Assembly: GCA_944325705.1 (NCBI GenBank)
Contig: CALVBB010000004.1
Coordinates: forward strand, 1-64,000
Source of the DNA: Candidatus Gastranaerophilales bacterium
GTDB taxonomy: Bacteria > Cyanobacteriota > Vampirovibrionia > Gastranaerophilales > Gastranaerophilaceae
Direction of reading: 5' to 3'
Length of the DNA stretch: 64,000 nucleotides
Part shown: positions 45,830 through 54,900 of the stretch, piece after piece
Position numbering within the stretch: position 1 is the first letter of the stretch
Layout of the letters: every line of letters begins with the position of its first letter
Notes under the pieces: model-generated
The model's database searches: none
Told to the model about the DNA's origin: nothing
What the model saw: only the letters and a program-made list of their open reading frames with translations
Position numbers and translations under genes: made by a program

Positions 45830-46510
45830 CTACAGTGACAGTGATGAAAACGTAAGATTTTTTCTGAAAAGATTATCTATAAGCTTTTCCATTTTTGCCC
45901 TGTCCATTTCTTTAACCGGATCCGGCGCATCATGCGTTTTTTCCTGCCGGAGCGCTGGCCGTGAGGTAAAGTTTCTGGTGACAGGGTCGTAGTAATATGT
46001 AGTTTTAACCGTGCGGTCGTTTTTGATTTCGTAATTCGAGATTGAACTTATTGCGGCGGAATTTCTTTTGTAATTTATACACCTTACAATCCGCTCCGTT
46101 TGGGGATCAAACTCTTTCACCATGCTGAGAGTTTTCCCGTCAAGCCTGTATACCAGAACACGCGAAATCGTACCAAACTCCTGATTATACTCATGAACAG
46201 ACGTTATACGGTTTTCATCGCGTATGTCAAAGTTTGTGGTTTTAATCTTCTTCCCTGTCTGCGGGTTAAACTCGTGGACTGACTTAAACAGCACAAAACT
46301 TGTGGATTTTATTCGTTTCCCTGTATTAATATCGTATTCATCAACAGCTTTCACCTTTTTGTCGTCAAAGTAGTCAAAATAGGTAGTACGCAGGCGTTTT
46401 CCGGTTTCCTGATTAAACTCGTGGATACATTCAATCCGTGAACTGCGTTTTCTGTAAACAACTTCATCTTCATATTTCAAAACGTTAGTCTTTACAACTG
46501 CCAAACTCAT
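45830..46510 (-). CDS. Tandem YD/DUF2963-like repeat protein
   Basis: 226 residues with about six repeats of the form xxHEFNPQTGKKIKTTNFD, each near 25-30 residues: IHEFNQETGKRLRTTYFD, VDEYDINTGKRIKSTSF, VHEFNPQTGKKIKTTNFD, VHEYNQEFGTISRVLVY, VKEFDPQTERIVRCINY, then a degenerate pair. The pattern recalls DUF2963, best known from phytoplasmas, and YD repeats. No signal peptide. It is monocistronic, with a clear terminator. Role unknown; repeat unit number may vary. Confidence 0.7.
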   Translation of the reverse strand: MSLAVVKTNVLKYEDEVVYRKRSSRIECIHEFNQETGKRLRTTYFDYFDDKKVKAVDEYDINTGKRIKSTSFVLFKSVHEFNPQTGKKIKTTNFDIRDENRITSVHEYNQEFGTISRVLVYRLDGKTLSMVKEFDPQTERIVRCINYKRNSAAISSISNYEIKNDRTVKTTYYYDPVTRNFTSRPALRQEKTHDAPDPVKEMDRAKMEKLIDNLFRKNLTFSSLSL

Positions 46511-46594
46511 AAACCCTCCAATTCAGCATCTTATTTGTTTTGAAATATTATAACAACCTGAAATCCGGAGTGTAATTACACAGTCGGGCATAGT

Positions 46595-46948
46595 TTAGGA
46601 CGATGATTTGTTTCTTTTTTCAATAAGCTTTAAAAGCTTTTTGTAGGCAGAACCCCATTCAGCCATTGCGTCAAGAATTACAGCCATACTGTAACCAATA
46701 TCCGAGAGAGTGTATTCAACCCGCGGCGGAACTTCCGGAAAAACCTTGCGCTCAACAATTCCGTTTTCCTCCATTTCTCTAAGATTTGAAGTCAGGACTT
46801 TCTGGGTAATTTTGCCGACCGCTTTTTTAAGTTCGCCGAAACGCTTTGTTCCGGTAAGAAGTTCCCGCAGAATAATGAACTTCCACTTTGAATTGAGCAT
46901 CATCAAAGATATTTCAACCGGACATGCCGGCAAGTCTTTAGCACGCAT
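46595..46948 (-). CDS. HxlR-family transcriptional regulator
   Basis: 117 residues. CPVEISLMMLNSKWKFIILRELLTGTKRFGELKKAV is the HxlR winged-helix start with the N-terminal cysteine often used in redox or aldehyde sensing, followed by ITQKVLTSNLREMEENGIVERK. GAGGAA before ATG. No obvious divergent target; ispF lies 200 bases away. Confidence 0.92.
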   Translation of the reverse strand: MRAKDLPACPVEISLMMLNSKWKFIILRELLTGTKRFGELKKAVGKITQKVLTSNLREMEENGIVERKVFPEVPPRVEYTLSDIGYSMAVILDAMAEWGSAYKKLLKLIEKRNKSSS

Positions 46949-47148
46949 AATTCCTCCGCTGGTATCTTTAAGAAACTATAATACTGAAAAATACTTTTAA
47001 ATAATATCACAGGTTTATATTAAGAACAAGAGAGAATTCAAGGTTTAAAAAAAATGTTAGGACGATAAGACGTTAAGTGCGTCCTAAAGTCTTTTTGCTT
47101 TTTATCCGTCAGTAATCTATAATTAAAGAAAAACGAGGGAGAAAAATT

Positions 47149-47628
47149 ATGCACAGAATTGGAACCGGATACGATATTCACAGGCTGACAGAAGGCAGGG
47201 ATTTGATAATAGGCGGGGTTAAAATAACACACGAAAAAGGGCTTTTAGGACACTCGGATGCCGATGTGCTCATACATGCAATAATTGACGCAATGCTAGG
47301 CGCGCTTGCACTTGCAGATATTGGAACCCTGTTTCCCGATACAGATAAAAAATATAAAGACGCGGACAGCACCGTTCTTTTACAACATGTATGCAACAAA
47401 ATTACGAACCTTGGCTGGCAGATAGAAAATCTCGACAGCAATATTATCGCCCAGCAGCCGAAAATGATGCCTTATATCCCGAAAATGAAAGAGATTTTAT
47501 CCTCTGTCCTGAAAACAGAACCCGACAGGATTTCTATTAAGGCAAAAACAAAAGAAAAGATGGACGCAGTAGGTAAAGAACTGGCAATCGAAGCTCAGGC
47601 CGTTGTGTTATTGAAAAAGGACAAATAA
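47149..47628 (+). CDS. ispF: 2-C-methyl-D-erythritol 2,4-cyclodiphosphate synthase
   Basis: 159 residues. GTGYDIHRL with the metal-binding D and H, HSDADVLIHAIIDAMLGA with a second His, and IKAKTKEKMDAVG at the end. Forms the cyclic diphosphate of the non-mevalonate isoprenoid path. GAGGGAG site. Its stop overlaps the AlkD-like start. Confidence 0.97.
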   Translation: MHRIGTGYDIHRLTEGRDLIIGGVKITHEKGLLGHSDADVLIHAIIDAMLGALALADIGTLFPDTDKKYKDADSTVLLQHVCNKITNLGWQIENLDSNIIAQQPKMMPYIPKMKEILSSVLKTEPDRISIKAKTKEKMDAVGKELAIEAQAVVLLKKDK

Positions 47629-48320
47629 TGACACATGACATCAGGATATTTGTAAAAAAACGGCTTAAGGAAGAAGCAGACGAAAAATTCAGAAAATTTT
47701 CGGCGTCACTCCTCCCGAACATTCATAACGTTCTCGGCGTCAGGCTTCCGGTGCTGCGAAAAATAGCTAAAGAAATTTATAAAAAAGATTACAAAACCTA
47801 CCTGAACTGCAAAGATTTTGAATTTATGGAAGAAACAATGCTGAAAGGGATGGTAATAGGGCTTATCAAGGACAAGCCTGAAAATCTTCTGCCGGTAATT
47901 TCAGATTTTGTAAACGAAATAGACAACTGGTCGGTCTGCGACTCTTTCTGCTGCGGGCTGAAATTTGTCAGAGAAAATAAAGCCCGCGTTTGGAAATTTC
48001 TACAGCACTATCTTGCTTCCAAAAAAGAATACGAAATCCGATTTGGCTGTGTTATGCTTTTGACTTACTTCGTGGAAGAAGAATATCTAGATTTGATTTT
48101 TGAAGTAGTAGAAAAAATACAAACAGAAGATTATTATGCCAAAATGGCAATAGCATGGCTTATATCTATCTGCTTTATAAAGCAGCCTGAAAAGACCATG
48201 GCATTTCTGCACAGGACGAAAATTCAGCCATGGATTTACAACAAATCTATTCAAAAAATCACGGAATCATATAGAATTACAACTGATACAAAACAGATAT
48301 TAAAAACAATGAAACGCTAG
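47628..48320 (+). CDS. DNA alkylation repair protein (AlkD-like HEAT)
   Basis: 230 residues, helical. DNWSVCDSFC near residue 102 holds the Asp expected of the AlkD glycosylase family, and KAWLISICFIKQPEKT is family-like. It removes alkylated bases without base flipping. Coupled to ispF (1-base overlap) and overlapping the end of a minus-strand HTH gene. Possibly AlkC/AlkD-like of unclear specificity. Confidence 0.82.
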   Translation: MTHDIRIFVKKRLKEEADEKFRKFSASLLPNIHNVLGVRLPVLRKIAKEIYKKDYKTYLNCKDFEFMEETMLKGMVIGLIKDKPENLLPVISDFVNEIDNWSVCDSFCCGLKFVRENKARVWKFLQHYLASKKEYEIRFGCVMLLTYFVEEEYLDLIFEVVEKIQTEDYYAKMAIAWLISICFIKQPEKTMAFLHRTKIQPWIYNKSIQKITESYRITTDTKQILKTMKR

Positions 48321-48487
48321 TCCAGAAATTTCATGCGTTCAAGCTTACTTAAATGAGATTTTACCGTATGAACACTGATATTGAGTTCGTCGGCAATTTC
48401 TCTTGCACCGCGGTTGTGCTTAATCATTTTTATTATAACTTTTTCACTGTCATTCAATATGTCCTCTTCTGTGTCTTTATTACTCAT
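48317..48487 (-). CDS. Stand-alone LuxR-type HTH protein, 56 aa
   Basis: GGGAGAG stands before ATG 48485-48487. The product has a lead of about 14 acidic residues, then REIADELNISVHTVKSHLSKLERM, a GerE-type helix-turn-helix. It lacks any receiver or autoinducer domain. It could be a small DNA-binding regulator, like GerE, or a cut-down response regulator. It overlaps the alkD end by four bases. Confidence 0.7.
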   Translation of the reverse strand: MSNKDTEEDILNDSEKVIIKMIKHNRGAREIADELNISVHTVKSHLSKLERMKFLD

Positions 48488-48606
48488 AACTCTCCCAAAA
48501 TACTCTTTGAAAAAATCAAGTATGTTTTAATTTTAATAAAAATCAAAGATTCAATAAATTAGACATTTGGCTATTTTTATTATTGTATAATTACAAAGGA
48601 GGCGTT

Positions 48607-48816
48607 ATGTCAAAAATTCAGATAACAGTAAACGGCAATAAGGTTGAAATTGAGGAAAATTCAAGCATTGCAGACTTTATAAAAGAGCGGAATGTTACAG
48701 GAAAAATGTTTGCGGTAGAAAAAAATATGGAAATTATTAACAAAGACCGTTACGAAACAGAACAGATAAAATCCGGCGATATTATAGAAATTGTAGGATT
48801 TTTCGGCGGAGGTTAA
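48607..48816 (+). CDS. thiS: ThiS-like sulfur carrier protein
   Basis: AAAGGAGG before ATG 48607 sets this start over the earlier in-frame ATG at 48583. The 69-residue product is ubiquitin-like and ends FFGGG, the C-terminal Gly-Gly needed for thiocarboxylate formation. It contains ENSSIADFIKERN and RYETEQIKSGDIIEIVGF. ThiS donates sulfur for the thiamin thiazole. The likely activating E1 (ThiF-like) is encoded at 59886-60653; no thiG nearby. Confidence 0.88.
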   Translation: MSKIQITVNGNKVEIEENSSIADFIKERNVTGKMFAVEKNMEIINKDRYETEQIKSGDIIEIVGFFGGG

Positions 48817-48912
48817 TATTTCGTTATAAAATATTCACTCAGATTAAAGAATTTCCAAAGCACTGCCGATAATTCTTTCAGGTGAAAATTTTTAAAGTGA
48901 AAGGATTATATT

Positions 48913-51900
48913 GTGAGTGACCTAAGACTCGGAAGAAATGGGAAACAGGGTAGTGTAAACACAGATTCAATCAAAGCCGGTATCAAAAAAGAACAGATTA
49001 AAGAAGAAAAACTCCAGAACATTTTTGACACCATAGACGGCAGTGTTGATGGCAAAAAAGACGGCATTATCGATGCCGAAGAAATGAAGCAGTTTAAAAA
49101 ACAGCTCATGGAAGCTGCTGGCAAAGACACACTTTCTGCCCGAGAAGCAGGCAAATTTCTTAAAAAAGCTGGGATTAAAAACCTTGATAATAAGGAATTG
49201 TTTGAGTTTTTAGATGTCCTTTCACAGTCTGCCGAAAATATTGAACAGTCCACTGTAGAAACAAAAAACGGTCAAAAATTTATTCATATAAAATACAAAG
49301 ACGGCACAATTGAAACTATAAACCCCGATAAATCCGCTCAGGTAGCCACTTTCGCTGAGGGGGGGGGGGGAATCCTTAAATACGACAGCAAGCGGAAACT
49401 TACTGAAGAAATAGTCGAAAACGGCGAAGGTAAAAAAGCCGTAACAACCTTTGACGGAAACGAAAAAGCCGTTGAAACAATTATTACAGATGCAAACAAT
49501 GCCGGCTTAACCCAAACAATTACATACAACGAAAACGAAGAACCTGAAACACTCAAAATTGAAAACGGCTCAACAACTGAGAATTATACATACACAGAAG
49601 AAGGCGTCGTACTCACTTCCAGAACTGAAAACAAAGGAATTCCGGCAAAAGAAACAACAACCAACTTCACTTACAATGATGACGGAAGCGTAACCGAAAA
49701 TATTACAGAATACAACAGAGAAACAACAAGGATTACAAAAGATGACAAGCTTATCTCCGAAATTGTTAATGAAAAAACACAAAACGGAGGAATTAAGCAT
49801 ACAGAAACTATCTCAACCGATACCGGACACGAAGTAACAGTCCAAGACGGCGAAAACGTAACAAAAACCATTTACAATCAAGAAAACCACGCCCTTAGCC
49901 AGACAAAAGTAGTCAACGGACAGGAATACAGCATTGAATACGACGGCAAAGGCAATACAAAAGTTATTCTCCAGAACGGCGAAAGCATTGAAGCTCTGGC
50001 AAAAAAATTCGGCTGCACAAAACAGGAGCTTCTTGATGCCAACGGCGGAAAAATTCGCGGCTGGGCAGGCGATGATGTGGTAGTCCCCGGTGAACTTGAA
50101 GCTGATAACAAAAGACTTCAGGGCAGACAAACAAAAGAAGAAGCTATTGAAGCTTACAAAAAAGTTGCAGCAGAAATTCAGGCTGTGAAAGATGAAGTTG
50201 CAGCAAGAAAACCAATTGACTTCACAAATAAAGATTACGACACCTATGAACAGCTTGCGGAAGCTCTATTTAAACGTGAAGGCATTGAAAACCCGAGCAA
50301 ACGCCGTCTAAAGGCAAGAATAGATGATTTAAAGAAAACAAACCCTGATATAAAAGACGGTGAATTGAAAGGCAAAAGGATTACCGCCAACGTATCAGAG
50401 GCAATGCACGGACGTATAAGCGACAAAGAACAGTCAGCAAAAGAATATGACAAAACGCTTCAAACCAGAGAAGAAGCCAACAGCATAGCACAGAAATTTT
50501 ACCAGATAGCCGATGACAATGCCGGCATAAACAGCATGAAAAAGATGCAGAAGCTTCTGGATGAAGAAGTGACACCGGATAATATTCTGCACGTACTTGA
50601 CGCCTATGACAAATATAAAGAAGGCGACAGCTCGATAATAGATACTGTGACAAGCGAAGTCGGAGCAGGCGGAACAAAAGCACAGCGGGATGTCCTGAAT
50701 ACAATAATGGATAAGCTTGCACAGGCAGCTGAAAACGCAGGTGTTTCTGCCGGCGATATTGAAAAAGCAAAAACAGATTTTACAAGCAGCTTAGATAAAG
50801 AATTTAACGCAGCATTGCGCCGCACAAACCCGAAAGATATGGAAAAAGCCATAGACTTCCTTCGCGGAGCAATAGTAGCCAAACAAACCGGCAATGTTCA
50901 AGATATGACAGATGCTGATGCAATTACAGCCTTCAATGCAGATTTTGCGGCAACCGATGCAGAAGCACAAAAAAGTTACAAAGACGCAAGAGAAGCCGAA
51001 GGCTGGACAGCAAGAGCAGGCGACACCGTCTTAGGCTGGTTCGGCTGCACAACAATCGAAGATATGGACGCAAAACTCGGCAAAAATGCGGAAGATGTAA
51101 AACGTCTTGCAGCCGCAGCCGGAGATGAAACAGAATTTAAAAAAGTTTATAAAGAAGTATTCGGCGTTGAGTTTGACAAAAACAAAATTGCCGCAAGAGA
51201 TACAGCCCTCGGAAATTACCAGCAGGCTCAGAACCTTTCTTCCGCAATAAATATAACATCAGGATTACTTGAAAAATCCGGAACAATGGATTATTCAGCA
51301 CTGAGAAGCGAAATCAAAGATAAATTCCAGTTTGATGATGCCACAATTGATGCTGCAATAGAAAACTATGCAGGGCTTCTAAATAAAGATATATCCTCTG
51401 ATGCCGGTAAAAAAGAAGTGCTGGTAAGATTTTTAGAAGAAACCAGCAACCAATTAACTGCAGAATATAGAGAGGTTACAAAAGGCAAATCCATAGAACA
51501 GATGGGCAAAGACCTTGACCTTCTGACAAAGAGCGCTTTTGGAACAAACGATATAGTAAAAGATGTAATACAATTTAATGAAAACCAGCAGACTACAGAA
51601 ATGGTAACAGAGGCTGCTTTTGAAATTGCCGGCACAATAGCATTACAGTTTATACCTGGATTAGGACAGGTTGCAGCAGCGAGATTAGCAGTGAGTGCCG
51701 CAAGATGGGGTACGAAAGCTGTTAAAGTTGCAAATTACGCAGAAAAAGCTTTTGCAGCAACGAAGAACCTGCAAAATATGAATAAAGCCACCCGGATAGG
51801 CACTCAGATGGTAAATGCCGGTGCTGCAACAATGGCAGTAGACTTAAGCAACGGCAAATCAGTCAGAGAAGCAACCGAAAAAGCGCTTATGAATATGTCA

Positions 51901-54900
51901 TTTGCAGGCGTTGGTGCCGGCTCAAGCATACTTGCGCCTAAATTAATGCAGACATTCGGTATTACAAACAGAGCCCTTGCAAACGAAATTGCGGAAGAAA
52001 TCATGAACGCCGCAGGCTCTTACGGAATTACAAAACTTTCAGGCGGTGAATACGGATCACAGGATGCGTTTATTGATTTCGCCTCAGGCCTTATTATGTC
52101 AAGAATTTCTCATGTTAAAACCCCTGCTGCAAAATCCGCTGCAGATACACCGGAAACACCAGCAACTCAGCCACAGGATACTAAACCTAAAAATGACCCT
52201 CCAAAAACTCCGAAGGCTACTCCTGAAAATGCACCTTCACTTGATATTGCCTCCTCAAACGGCAATGCAACTCCTTCCAGTGTCAGAGTAGGAGATAAAA
52301 AAGCTGCTCAAATCCGTGAAAATGTAAATAAGGCAGTCTCAAATCCTGATATTTCCGGAGAAGATCTTGCACAGTTAAGACAGGAAGCCGGAGGTATTCA
52401 AAACAGAGATGTTCGCCGTGAAGTTCAGCAAAAAGTTGACAATGCTGCAGAAAATCTTTCACCGGAAGAACAGGCAGCGTTTGATGCTGCAAACAGAGCA
52501 AACGCACAGAAAAACGTTGACCATATTTTTGAAAAACACAGTGAACTTAACAGTGCAGACACCCGTGTTATGAATGAATATATTAATAACACAGATGACG
52601 CTTCTGTTTTAAGAGAACTTAAAAAGAAATTAAACGAAAAAGAACACACCAACGGCGGTGTAACAGCAAATTACGACAGATTAAGAAAAGCCATAGATGA
52701 TAAAATTGCAGCCCTTGAGCCTGCTCCTGTAAAAACAAACACCCAGCAGCACGACGATGTTGTTGCAATGCTAAATGAAAAAGCGCAAACAGGCAAAGGC
52801 TTGAGTGAAAACGATTTTACACAGTTAAAAGAATACCTTGCAACAATGAATGACGAAGCACAGTTGAAAGAACTCAAAGGGCTTCTAGGCGGAAAGAAAA
52901 TGACCTCGGCGCAGAAAAAACAACTTAAAGAAGCGCTTGCCGCAAAGACAGAAGAACTTAAAAACACCCCTGCACCGGTAAAAGAGGCTGAACTGGTTAA
53001 AGATACTCCGGCTTCTAACCCTGCAGAAGCTCCGGCAACACCTCCACAGAATGAGCAGAGACATATTTGGGGCGAAGTGTCCGATGATAATGTTGAAGCC
53101 ACTCCGGAACTGGTTAAACAAGCTGATACCCCGGCAGCTGCAGAAGTTATAGTGGAAGAAATTGAAGTCCGTTACCCTACCCCTGAGGAAAAAATGGCTA
53201 TGGGGCAAATCGGCAACAATATCGGCAGAGCAAAAAGCCTTGACAATTTAGACAAAGCTCAAGCATGGCTTGATAAAATGCCGGACTGCGACCAAAAATC
53301 CAGACTTCAAGCACAATTAAATGAAAAGCGTACAAAAATAACACCGCAAGCAGATGTAAACCCGGAACAAGTTCAAGAAAGCCAAAATGCCGGCAAACCG
53401 CAAAATCAAGCAGAAATCCATAGACAACAGCATCTTGAAGCACAGAAAGCTAAAATTAAAGAACTGGAGAACAAATACGAGGCTGTTACCACAACACACA
53501 CTATAAACGGCAAACAAACTCCGGTAAAAGTATACAAAAACTCTCAACAGGGTTCAAACACAGGCTACTGGATGCAAAACCTTGAAACCGGCAAACTTTC
53601 CTATGTAAAATACCCGCCGCGCGGCAGACTCGGGATAGAACGTACTACATTGTATTATAAAGACACATATGGCAATCAAATAACTGTGAAGATAGACGAT
53701 CAGGAAATTGCTAACATTGAAAGAGAATTATACGGCGAAGGCGCTCAGGCAAAATCAGAAGCTTTAGCAGCAGACCTGTACAGAGCAGCCGGAATTAATG
53801 CTCCTGAAATTGAATTGATAAGCGACAGTGTAGGAAACACAGGAACTTCAAGCAAATTTATGGATAATCTTGAAACCCCTGATGCAAAGGATATTGCAAA
53901 TATAAGAAAAGGCTTTGCTGCAGACTGCTGGCTTGCTAACTGGGATGCTCTTAAAGATGGCAACATAATGACACAGAACGGTCAGCCAATCCGTACAGAT
54001 GTAGGAGGTTCACTCTGCTACAGAGCCAGAGGCGCAAGAAAAGGCACAGCGTTCGGCGAAAACGTTAACGAACTGACTTCCTTCTTCTCCGGCAAATCTT
54101 TATCAAGAAAGTATCTGGAAGGAATGTCGCGTGATGAATTGATAGATTCACTGAAAACCGTCACAACTATTGACGACAAAACTATAATTTCACTTGTCGA
54201 AAAAGCAAAAGCCAACGGTATTTCAAACCCTGAATTTTTGAAAGAAATGCTTATTGAAAGACGGAATTATATGAAACGCTTCCAGACACTCTGCGAGGCT
54301 AACCCTCAAAAACAAGGTGAAAATATTGCCGATTACGTTGCAAGAATTCAGAAAGCCACCCCGAAAACTACGTACAATATTGGCGGCAGAAGCTTTGAGG
54401 AAATTCCTGTGTCATCCCGTATATACGGAAACTTAACAGATAGAGATGCAGTAGAATTAGAACACATTAATAAACACATAAGCATTGCAGAACACCTGAC
54501 TCCGTCGCAGAAACGTATTTTTGAAGCTTCTTATGAAGCACTTCAAAACAGCAAAGGCAGACAAATACACCATAATGCAACTGATGTTTTAACACAGGAT
54601 AATTTACTCCACGCAACAAGTCCACAAAACATTGAAAGTATTTTACAGGGCGGTCTTGTAAGCAGAGAATACTCCGGACAAGTCGGCGCAGGAAGAAGTG
54701 ACGGGGATCCGGGTTCTATGACGCCTATGTGCGCTGATTTATGGGATGTTCAGGATAATTATTCCATAAAAGATTTCTTCTCAACAAATAGACGCTGGAA
54801 TAAAGGCGAAGCTAACTTCATGCCTAATCCTTTTGAGAGAAGAGGCACTGTTGTTATAGTCTTTGACAAAAAATCTGTAGCTCCGGCACTTATTGATAAT

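Noticed and set aside
48488-48606. Possible thiamin riboswitch before thiS
   Set aside because: No TPP-riboswitch core such as CTGAGA was found.
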